Positions 35,941 to 46,328 of a stretch of 64,000 bases of DNA are shown here, piece after piece. The stretch is from assembly GCA_012934845.2 (NCBI GenBank), contig WNNJ02002282.1, positions 1-64,000 on the forward strand, written 5' to 3'. The notes under the pieces were generated by a model. The model searched no databases. It saw only the letters and a list, made by a program, of their open reading frames with translations, and had not been told where the DNA came from. A program made the translations under genes and the position numbers. Position 1 is the first letter of the stretch. Every line of letters begins with the position of its first letter. This DNA comes from Pomphorhynchus laevis (lineage: Eukaryota > Acanthocephala > Palaeacanthocephala > Echinorhynchida > Pomphorhynchidae).

Positions 35941-37480
35941 TGTATCTATTAAAATCTAAATATCTTTTTTTTAATTATTTAAATGATTTTGAAGAAAGGC
36001 AATATCATTACATATTGTTGCAATTCTTAAAATTTCATTATTTAATGTATTATATTTTATATTATATGGTATGCATGAATGCTCATGCAAAAATATGTTT
36101 CTTGTAAATTTAAATATGTCATCTTTACGATATAAATTAAAAGTAGTTTTAGTTAATGTTAATTTAATGTTCATATCTAGATATACACCTTCTTTATCAT
36201 TAATATTGGTTTTGTTAAGAATAAGGCTTTCTGGATAAATGTGCTCACTAATTGAATAAAAATTATTAGAATTAAATACACATATATCATCAATGTATCG
36301 AAACATATATTTCATATATTTATATTAACAAATTCATATTTTATAAAGCTTAAAAGATATAAATTAAAAGTAGTTTTAGTTAATGTTAATTTAATGTTTA
36401 TATCTAGATATACACCTTCTTTATTATTCATATTGATTTTGTTGTGAATAAGGCTTTCTGGATAAATTTGTTCACTAATTGAATGAAAATTATTAGAATT
36501 AAATACACATATATCATCAATGTATCGAAACATATATTTCATATATTTATATTGTTTAGATTTAGTTTTTACACAGTTATGAACAAATTCATATTCTATA
36601 AAGCTTAAAAACAAGTCAGCTATAATTGGGCTACTATTACCACCCATTGGAACACCTTTTACTTGTCTAAATATAGATGTCCCTACTTTTAAATAATTTT
36701 GATTTATCAAAATATTTAAGGATTCTATTAATTCAATTTTATCCATATATTTATATTTACTTGATGGTTTAATTTTTGTTAGATAGGCGTTATAATTATT
36801 ATAACATATATATGTATATCTTTTTCCGAATATAAGATTAATTAATTTTACTAACGCTTCTTTAATATCTACTAAATCTAGATTTGTATAAAGCATAACA
36901 AAATCGTACGTATATCGTATGTATTTATATTCTAAAAATTTATTCCTTTTGTGTGTTCTAAAAATTCTTTTGTAGAATTAATACTGAAATAGTGTTTTAT
37001 ACCAGTATTAATTTCGATTACCTTGCAATATTTTTTAAAGTGTGCTTTAATTACTTTAAGTATTTTATTCATATAGACAGAAAGTGGGTTTAATGTACAT
37101 TTAAACGCACTACATATGAACCTAGGTTTTATTGAATTTTTATGTAATTTTGGATTCCAATATAATATAGGTATAGTTTTATTATCTGATTCAACCTTTA
37201 TACCCTTTTTATCCATTATAGAACAGTGACTTGTAATAATTGTTTCTAAACTCAACTCACTACGTTCATATGTTGGATTTACATTTAAATCATTAGAATT
37301 AACCTCTTTCATTAGTATATCATAATAAAGCTTTTTGCATATGAAGACAAAGTTATTACTAGCTTTATCAATAGTTGTTATTATATAGTTATCCTTTAAT
37401 TTAGTAAGTTCTTTATACATATCTTTATTAATTTTATCTTTCCTTTTATAATTGTTTGTTATTTTCATTTTATTTTTAAT
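35940..37480 (-). mobile_element. Penelope-like element, reverse transcriptase region
   Basis: Blocks on the minus strand, N to C: ITTIDKASNNFVFICKKLYY, then PKLHKNSIKPRFICSAFKCT, then TSIFRQVKGVPMGGNSSPII with ADLFLSFIEYEF, then the catalytic MFRYIDDICVFNSNN and a YPESL...YLD block. This set (PKLHK, GVPMGGNSSP, YIDDI) is typical of PLE reverse transcriptases of the GGN type. The element is broken by a few frame changes but is younger-looking than the one at 25.5-26.5 kb. Its 3' part has a 227-bp internal tandem duplication (about 36131-36584). No GIY-YIG region was found next to it. Confidence 0.8.
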
Positions 37481-37696
37481 TTTATCAAATATATAATCTT
37501 TCCAAATTTTTAATCTTTGATGTATTTAGGCTTCTACTGTTAATCAGCTTTATTAATAGTTGTTATTATATAGTTAGAATATTAATTTTAATGTTATAAA
37601 TTTATAAATAATAATTAATTAATAATTAATTAATAATTTATAATTAATTTATACATTAATATTAATATTAATATTATAATATTAATATTAACTAAT

Positions 37697-38000
37697 AAAC
37701 GACGATTGCATGATTAAACTGATAAACGACGATTGTATGATTAAACCGATAAACGACAATTGTGTGATTTAACCAATAAGCGACGATTGCATGATTAAAC
37801 TGATAAACGACGATTGTATGATTAAACCGATAAACGACAATTGTGTGATTTAACCAATAAGCGACGATTGCATGATTAAACCGATAAGCGACGATTGTGT
37901 GATTAAACTGATAACCGACAATTGTATGACTTAACCGTAAAACGACAATTGTGTGATTTAACTGATAAACTACAATTGTGTAATTTAATTGATAAGATTA
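37697..38000 (+). repeat. 27-bp minisatellite with 81-bp higher order
   Basis: About eleven units beginning AAACGACGATTGCATGATTA plus AACTGAT. The first six units repeat as two sets of three (81 bp, 37697-37777 and 37778-37858) that share the same variants; later units are more diverged. Confidence 0.92.
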
Positions 38001-39090
38001 CAAAGGTTTTCTGTTCCACAGACAACCTTTGCAACTAAAACTAAAGTCTAAAGTCTAATAGTTTGCTCGCGATCTTTGAATAGAAAGACTAGACTGCGAT
38101 CTAAGCAGGCTAGTCAAAAATTCGTTCCAAAAATGATAAAACATAAAAAAATGAAAGATAAAAATAACCAATTTATAAAAACTTGCAAGTTGTTACAAAT
38201 GCTTACAACTTGTAAGCATTTGTACAACTCAAATAGGCATCATAAAATTATAATAAACTAAAACTATGATAAACTCACAATATTAATATTTAATATTCTA
38301 GTATATTCTAAATGCGTGGAATTTAGATAATTGTTTAATTAAAAATTATATCAGTGGGTAGGCAGTCTAATGATATTATTTAAGCTGACTGATAAATGGT
38401 ACCATCATCAACAATGAAGATGTTCGTTTATGCCAGTTATTCGAACTGCTAACAGTGTATTGATGGTCATAGAAAGAATGTTGTTAATTCAGTTTTTGCT
38501 AATCAAGACGAATAAACTAAAAATTAAAGGATTAAAAAGTTATACCTTTCTAACTTCAGACAGATCCATTAAAATTTGCTTGCAAAATGTCTAGAATAAA
38601 AATTCAGATCAATGTACACATTCAGAGAAAAATATAAAATGCCGTCTAAAAACACACGTTCAAAAAAGATTAGTGCCGATATATGCATTCGCTTGCTTCT
38701 TATCCGTATGCTGCATGTGAATGCTTAGCAAGACACTTTCCAAAATGTCTTGCTGAATGTGTTATTGTCCGTCACACACTTGTTATCAACTGATAGCTTA
38801 ATTATCAACTAACTGTTACACTTAAATAAAATTCGCATTTCAGGTAATTGCAAGATTGCCATTTCAGGTAATTTCAGAGCAAACTGCTTGATGATGGCAA
38901 ACGGCTTCTAGTTTGGCATCATTAAGTTTGCCAAACTGCTTCCAGTTTTGGCGAATGATAATATAGACTAGGTGTAGAGAGATATTTCGGCATTGCGGAT
39001 CATCAAAATATTCGACGTTATCTCTACTCCACCACGTATCCTCGCCTGGGATGCCCTTTAATATTTATTCTTTTATAAATATATCAAAAT
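38001..39090. other. Intergenic, nothing recognised
   Basis: AT-rich with small inverted repeats (for example CAGTTTGGC-type pairs near 38910-38950). No gene or known element identified. Confidence 0.4.
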
Positions 39091-39490
39091 CATTATAATC
39101 AATCCACACAAGGACATAAGGACAGATTAGACTTCGGCAGGTGAGACCGGCAGAGGATAAAGGAGTATCGGCAGGATGAGGCGAGGCGAGTAACGGTGAG
39201 ATGGAATGTAGACCAGGGTGTGATAGAGTAACGTGGATACTTTGGTCTGGAGAAATGACGAATAATCATGGGGATTAATGTTGCCAGGCGAAGAAGATCG
39301 AGCAAGGATTAAGTTAAAAGTATGCCATAGAGTCTTAGAATTGAATGAAGTGATGATTTTATGCTGCCAGAAGGAATTGCATTTGGTACGTAGTAGTTTG
39401 AGATGAGACCGGCAACTAGCAAGGAATCAAGGAGAGACAGAAATGCATTGATTACTTTAAATATTGAATTTAAAATAATAATATTAAACA
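39090..39490 (-). mobile_element. Possible LINE fragment (linker before RT)
   Basis: GC-rich island with minus-strand open frames. Pieces such as SSPGNINPHDYSSFLQTKVS resemble the linker between endonuclease and RT in LINEs, but no diagnostic motif is present. Low confidence. Confidence 0.35.
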
Positions 39491-39732
39491 ATAATTATTT
39501 ATTATAATATAATCTATTTGTCGAAAGTTACTCGAGAAATGAAAATTGTAAAACAGTCAGCTAGAGAGTCAACTGCATAACACTTAATTTGATCCCGCTA
39601 CCGTCACGATCGATGGGGAAATAAGAATTCACATAATAAAGAGCACAGAGGATGTCTTTTAGAATTTTATTTAAAAGATAATTGTCATTGCTACAAATTT
39701 TCAGTAACGAACTGTTACCATTTAAGTTTTAA

Positions 39733-41240
39733 GGCCCTCGTAATACATTCTCTAGAGATAGAAAAAGTTAACTAGGCGCTTAACAATTTTCATCAATATT
39801 GTCAATCCAACTGTCTTGTTGTAAATCTAGATAAGACCAAGGCCATAAAATTTCTAGCAGGTGTCCGATTATCTAGTAAGGACATCTTAATTTTTAATAG
39901 GAATCAACTTGGAATGTTGTCTCAATTTTGATATTTAGGGGTCAGACTTACTTCCCCCATGACTTCCACCGATAATCTTGAACGAGTGGCATGTAGAGTG
40001 GCATATCGTACCTGTGCTGCTCAGTTATTATCTTCGGCTACTTATGATGTTGTTTTGAAATTTTATTCACTTAATGGTGCGTCCCATAGTAAGTTATGGC
40101 TTATCTGCACTATGACAAGATGTTACATGATCTTGCCATGATCTTTGAATTTTAAGCGTATAGATTGCATAAGATGGTCGTTTATTAAGGTCTCGTTCTC
40201 AACGGTAGCTTCCATATTACATGACGTTCAATTGTCATTACAAATAAAAGAAACATTTTTGCTTGAGGAAACTCCTAGCTCACATTGCTACATGGAAAGA
40301 TAAGATAATAGAAATTGACTTCAACAGTAATATCTCCTGATTTATGCCGATTTGTAACGATAACAAAAGCGAATATGCGTAATCTATTCAAAAAGATACC
40401 AAGCTCCTCATATTGGAGAGTTCGTTGCGTGGCACCACATCCAGGTTTCTTGTATTTAAGCGCTAAAGTTCATAAACACTAACATGTGTACAGACCTATT
40501 AAAGCCAGTTATTGTACGTATAACCACGCCCTAGCAAGAGAAATCAATGGATACATTCGAACTGCCTTTGATACCAGCTGGAAATGCATGGTTAAGGATG
40601 GGTATGATTTTGTATTTCAACTAAACGCATTAAGTTTGCCAAGACTGTATATGATAATATCAGCTTATGTGGTATCTTCACACATTTTCAACTTGATCGA
40701 GTCATAGTAATGGCATCTGAGCTTCTGATAAACAGGTGTATATAATGACACCCAAATAACGATGAATGGACAATATTTCTGAATAAATGTACCTCACATA
40801 CACATTTTACTTTTTAAGGAACGTTTCACGATCAAATAGATAGCGTAGCAATGGGTAGCCCTTTGAACGATATGTGAACGATATGTTCATAATAATTGGT
40901 GAAGCGATTTTAGATAAAGGAACACTATTGACCGATCTCAATGAGTATGATCCGAATACAAAAGGGCAGGTAGAGGCTGAAGAAAACGGTAGCTTTCAAT
41001 TCTTGATGTCGCTCTTTATCGAAGTAGTTCAAGAATTAGCGCATCAGTATACCAAAACCCGATATACCCTCTCTAGTTAGTCATTGGGAATCTGTGACCC
41101 CAAAAGCCCACAAGATCTCACCCCTCTGAACACAATTTTCGAGGTCATCTAGATATTACAGTACGAAACTTCTACACATTGCTGAAGATAGACACGTATT
41201 TAACATGTTCATAGATAGGGGCTATCCACCAACAATAATA
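39733..41240 (+). repeat. Left arm of a 1.5-kb inverted duplication
   Basis: Near-identical reverse complement of 43682-45189; I noted only a handful of single-base differences. It carries, on the plus strand, a LINE-like scrap (CQSNCLVVNLDKTKAIKF, 39800-39860; LERVACRVA near 39980) and a PLE reverse-transcriptase portion from about 40386 (FLYLSAKVHKH, VYRPIKASYCTYNHA, AMGSPLNDM-type codons, VEAEENGSFQFL). Confidence 0.93.
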
Positions 41241-41904
41241 TGAAAAACATCAAATTCAATTAGATATCCAAAACAACATCTAGCAGATAATCACAACGAA
41301 AAAAGATTTATATAAATCTGACCTCAAATAATTATATAGTAATTATATAATGATATTATAATAATGATGTAATTATGATATTTCAGGCTACTAGTGTGAA
41401 GATGATAATTATCTTTTAAATAAAATTCTATAAAAAATCCTCTGTGAATTATGATATTGTAAACGAACTGTTAACATCTGCAGGCTGCTTCAGAAGCCTG
41501 AGGATGTTAACAGTTGGTTATTGAATATTTACAGCAATGACAATTATCTTTTAAATTTAATTCTAAAAAGCATCCTCTGTAATCCTTATTATTGGCAATT
41601 GGAATGGAAGTGTTCTCTAAAAAACTATTTTCACTCCTTTCTTCGTATCTCATAGTATTTTCATGATCACGTTGCTATGAATTGGTATGTAAAATCTACG
41701 AAAAAGGCACAACAAATCAAATCAGCTAACTGAGTCTACGTATTTAATATAATTATAAAATAAACAAAACATAATTGCTTGTTTTGGATCGAATTGCTTG
41801 TTTTATAATTTTAAAACAATTTTTAAATTTAATGATGAGGTATATGAACGAAACGATAGTCTTGCAATGGGAAATCCTCTTGTACCCCCTTCTAAGTGAA
41901 TTAT

Positions 41905-42240
41905 TAAATCATCTAACTGAGTCTACGTATTTAATATAATTATAAAAAAACATAATAATGCTAAATCAAAATTTAATAATTAAATAATAAAATTAATAAT
42001 TGTTTTTAGATTTTCTATAATTTAAATCAAGTTAAAAAATGAAATTTAAAATAAACGTCATTTTTATGAATTGACTAATAAATAACAGACGTTGTATCAG
42101 AATAAGAATTAGAGGTCATCAGGAGGAACTGCTATGCTATCAGGTTTCGGCCCCTAACTCCTCTACCCAACATATCAGCGGGGCCAAATACATGCTAATG
42201 ATGTATTTCCTCTAAAATAACTATCTAGTATCTTATTTAG
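41905..42240 (+). repeat. R1 repeat copy d
   Basis: Starts at ATCTAACTGAGTCTACG and runs through GAATTGACTAATAAATAACA, GGTCATCAGGAGGAACTGC and GCTATCAGGTTTCGGCCCC. It is about 30 kb from the other copies, which shows the family is dispersed and not only tandem. Confidence 0.8.
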
Positions 42241-42589
42241 CATCACTGCAGTGCAGTGATGCTTCTTTGTTCTGCAATAACATGATTTCACTGTGTAACC
42301 TTAAAAGTATGAAAATGTAAATAAAATAAATGAATGATGTTCTACAAGGCTCCGTTTCTGATCATCTTCAAGAATAAAACAAATAAATGATGTTCTACAA
42401 GGCTCGAAAGATGTTCTACAAAGCTCCGTTTCTGATTATCTTATATTCTGTCTTCTTCTCGTCAACTTGTCTGTTATAATTCGCGACAATAACTTTCTTC
42501 TGATGCAAGGATTATAAAATGTAAAGAATAAAACCTGTGAATAAAACAAATGAATACAAAACAAAATAAAACTATTATTCAAATAAAAT

Positions 42590-42685
42590 TAACTGAACGA
42601 ACGGACTGAACGAACTGGAAAAAGGATTGAACGAACAAACTGAACGAACAGACTGAACGAACAGATTGAACGAACAGAATGAACA
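42590..42685 (+). repeat. GAACGAACAGACT short tandem repeat
   Basis: About seven imperfect 8-13-bp units of CTGAACGAACAGA. Confidence 0.85.
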
Positions 42686-42859
42686 AAAAAATCTAAAATA
42701 AATTAAACAAAAATTAAATTATTCAAAATTAAATTAAAATGAATATTACTAAACCAATAAAAATAAATTAAAAAACTTAGAGTGTATGACTACGATGAAT
42801 TATTATAACTTAAAGTCTACACTTGGTTGATTGATTACCTGTTAAAATAGCGTTTTTGC

Positions 42860-43130
42860 ATTTTTAATTGACAACGCGTCGAAGCATAACCTAGTATCGT
42901 TATCTGGACAAGTATAGATTATTTTACATTTATATATGTCCAGCATATATCAGGTTTCACGTACATGTTGGGCGAGAGCACATTTAGTAAATTTAGGATC
43001 CCTACAAGTGCAAGCATGCTTCATTAACCTATCACGTAGGGATCTACCTGTCTGTCCTATATAGCCCAAATCAAGGATATGCACGGTATGTGATATACTG
43101 TTCCGTTAGTTTCTCTCTTGGGTTAGCGTT
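42860..43130 (-). mobile_element. PLE GIY-YIG endonuclease region
   Basis: Minus strand near 43080-43030 encodes GYIGQTGRSLRDRLMKHAC, followed by FTKCALAQHV. This is the GIY-YIG motif with its R...L..H helix, as in the C-terminal nuclease of endonuclease-bearing Penelope-like elements. It lies downstream of, and on the same strand as, the RT portion in the right arm, the normal RT-then-nuclease order. Degraded. Confidence 0.75.
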
Positions 43131-43232
43131 TAAACCTACTTACCATTTTAATGCCTGCACGGGCATAAAAAGTTATATTTAGTATATATAATATATAATA
43201 TATACTATATTATATAGTATACAGGGGTTTCC

Positions 43233-43470
43233 ATAGTTATAGACACATTTTCCCAAAGTTAGACACATTTTCCGAAGTTATAGACACATTTTACCAAAGT
43301 TATAAACACATTTTCCCAAAGTTATAGACACATTTTCCCAAAGTTATAGACACATTTTCCCAGAGTTATAAACACATTTTCTCAGAGTTATAGACACATT
43401 TTCCCAAAGTTATAGACACATTTTCCCAGAGTTATAAACAAATTTCTCAAAGTTATAGATACATTTTTCT
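43233..43470 (+). repeat. 22-bp minisatellite
   Basis: About eleven units of AGTTATAGACACATTTTCCC plus AA, with small variants (AAACAC, CAGAG). It stands between the PLE RT portion and its GIY-YIG region. Confidence 0.95.
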
Positions 43471-43681
43471 AATATTTATACAAACGTTAATTTTTCAACA
43501 TGATAGATATGGGTTTATTTTTAAATGCCTAACGAATACAAGTTTTAATGAAATTAAAATCAAATCCCAAATTATTTTTTAAGTTTATAAAGATGCATTT
43601 GCATATTGTATAATGTGTGCCTACTTGCGACATTATAAAAGGAGAGTAAAATCTAATAAAAGTTTTATTAAATTATTTTTT

Positions 43682-45189
43682 TATTATTGTTGGTGGATAG
43701 CCCCTATCTATGAGCATGTTAAATACGTGTCTATCTTCAGCAATGTGTAGAAGTTTCGTACTGTAATATCTAGATGACCTCGAAAATTGTGTTCAGAGGG
43801 GTAAGATCTTGTGGGTTTTTGGGGTCACAGATTCCCAATGACTAACTAGAGAGGGTATATCGGGTTTTGGTATACTGATGCGCTAATTCTTGAACTACTT
43901 CGATAAAGAGCGACATCAAGAATTGAAAGCTACCGTTTTCTTCAGCCTCTACCTGCCCTTTTGTATTCGGATCATACTCATTGAGATCGGTCAATAGTGT
44001 TCCTTTATCTAAAATCGCTTCACCAATTATTATGAACATATCGTTCACATATCGTTCAAAGGGCTACCCATTGCTACGCTATCTATTTGATCGTGAAACG
44101 TTCCTTAAAAAGTAAAATGTGTATGTGAGGTACATTTATTCAGAAATATTGTCCATTCATCGTTATTTGGGTGTCATTATATACACCTGTTTGTCAGAAG
44201 CTCAGATGCCATTACTATGACTCGATCAAGTTGAAAATGTGTGAAGATACCACATAAGCTGATATTATCATATACAGTCTTGGCAAACTTAATGCGTTTA
44301 GTTGAAATACAAAATCATACCCATCCTTAACCATGCATTTCCAGCTGGTATCAAAGGCAGTTCGAATGTATCCATTGATTTCTCTTGCTAGGGCGTGGTT
44401 ATACGTACAATAACTGGCTTTAATAGGTCTGTACACATGTTAGTGTTTATGAACTTTAGCGCTTAAATACAAGAAACCTGGATGTGGTGCCACGCAACGA
44501 ACTCTCCAATATGAGGAGCTTGGTATCTTTTTGAATAGATTACGCATATTCGCTTTTGTTATCGTTACAAATCGGCATAAATCAGGAGATATTACTGTTG
44601 AAGTCAATTTCTATTATCTTATCTTTCCATGTAGCAATGTGAGCTAGGAGTTTCCTCAAGCAAAAATGTTTCTTTTATTTGTAATGACAATTGAACGTCA
44701 TGTAATATGGAAGCTACCGTTGAGAACGAGACCTTAATAAACGACCATCTTATGCAATCTATACGCTTAAAATTCAAAGATCATGGCAAGATCATGTAAC
44801 ATCTTGTCATAGTGCAGATAAGCCATAACTTACTATGGGACGCACCATTAAGTGAATAAAATTTCAAAACAACATCATAAGTAGCCGAAGATAATAACTG
44901 AGCAGCACAGGTACGATATGCCACTCTACATGCCACTCGTTCAAGATTATCGGTGGAAGTCATGGGGGAAGTAAGTCTGATCCCTAAATATCAAAATTGA
45001 GACAACATTCCAAGTTGATTCCTATTAAAAATTAAGATGTCCTTACTAGATAATCGGACACCTGCTAGAAATTTTATGGCCTTGGTCTTATCTAGATTTA
45101 CAACAAGACAGTTGGATTGACAATATTGATGAAAATTTTTAAGCGCCTAGTTAACTTTTTCTATCTCTAGAGAATGTATTACAAGGGCC
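43682..45189 (-). repeat. Right arm of the 1.5-kb inverted duplication
   Basis: Mirror of the left arm; the PLE RT portion runs on the minus strand at 44560-43690. Together with the GIY-YIG region at 42860-43130 this is the more complete PLE copy. It is broken in several places. Confidence 0.93.
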
Positions 45190-45963
45190 AAAGCATAAAA
45201 TATACAAAATGATTGTGAATATTTAATACAAGTATGAAGATCTGAAATAAATAGGTTAAAGTATAACGGTCTAAACTAATCTCCTTGTGATACACCGCTA
45301 GTTTGTCGAACTAATTTTGAGCTTTGAAAGATATTTTAGTTTACTAAAAAGCAGTTTACTGTTTACTTGGTCAAATGCCTTTGTAAAATCTACAAAAATC
45401 GCATACATAGTTATGTGTATAAATATAATATGTAAAACAGCTAATGGGTAAAACTTTCGACTCCGACTGTAGAGCATTTCGATTGTAGAATTTCTAAGCG
45501 CATTCTAATTCATTATTTTAGAGTATTTATTCGTTTTCTCAAACGTGGCCACACTCCTACCACACTACCACCATATTATTTCCAATATTTAATACAAGCA
45601 GGAAGATCTTAGGTAAATAAGCTAGTGTAACGGACTCAACTGGTATCATTGTTGTACACGGCTAATTTGTCGAACTAATTTTGAACTTTGAATTCCGTAA
45701 AATACTCTAATCGAATGTGCAGATAGCATTTTTATAAACGACCATTTTATGCGATTTAAAGGCTTAAAATTCGCAGGCATACGATTTTGCCACATCGCAG
45801 ATAAGCCATAACTTACTATGGGACGCAACATTAAATGAAAAAACTTTAAAGCTACATCATAAGTTGCCGAAGATAATAACTGAGCAGCACAGGCACGAGA
45901 TGCCACTCTACATGCCACTCGTTCAAGATGATCGAAGAAAGTCATGGGGAAGTAACGAAACAA
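45190..45963 (-). mobile_element. Decayed LINE RT pieces
   Basis: Minus-strand codons IFVDFTKAFDQV near 45400 form the RT motif around the first catalytic Asp. A second open stretch (45963-45646) reads HLERVACRVASRACAAQLLS and LRPIVSYGLSAMWQ, similar to the scrap inside the inverted arms. The order of the two pieces is scrambled relative to an intact element, so this is a mosaic. Confidence 0.55.
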
Positions 45964-46328
45964 ACAAGGAAACGATAAATATCCAAATATAAATGGTAAT
46001 CGTTAGGGACATTCTTTCCTTGCCAGATATCAGATATTCACTCGAAAAAAATGACATTGGAAATCGCGTTTATATTTTTTATTTATTGCATTATTTCATA
46101 ATTATTTCATTTTAATCACTTCACAAACTTAAAAGTAACATCAAACAAATTATAAAATCGTTATTGATACATCAAATGAATGCATCTGTTGAATGTCTTT
46201 CTTATGATAAAATGAAGAAACTGCACACTATGAAATTCACTTAAAAATCGATTTAAATATTTAACTATAATGTTAACAGAATCAATATTATTTTTGAAAA
46301 CATGTCATGTAAATTAAAACATTATATA

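Larger units (their letters stand above)
41241..43681. repeat. Spacer of the inverted duplication
   Basis: A 2.4-kb loop containing a near-duplicate pair of GTCTACGTATTTAATATAAT blocks (41730, 41920), R1 copy d (41905-42240), short direct repeats around GATGTTCTACAAGGCTCC (42337, 42388, 42410), a GAACGAACAGACT tandem (42590-42685), the PLE GIY-YIG region and a 22-bp minisatellite. Confidence 0.8.

Noticed and set aside
40486-41080. Small plus-strand frames in the inverted arm as host genes
   Set aside because: They are duplicated exactly in the other arm and match Penelope-like RT blocks.
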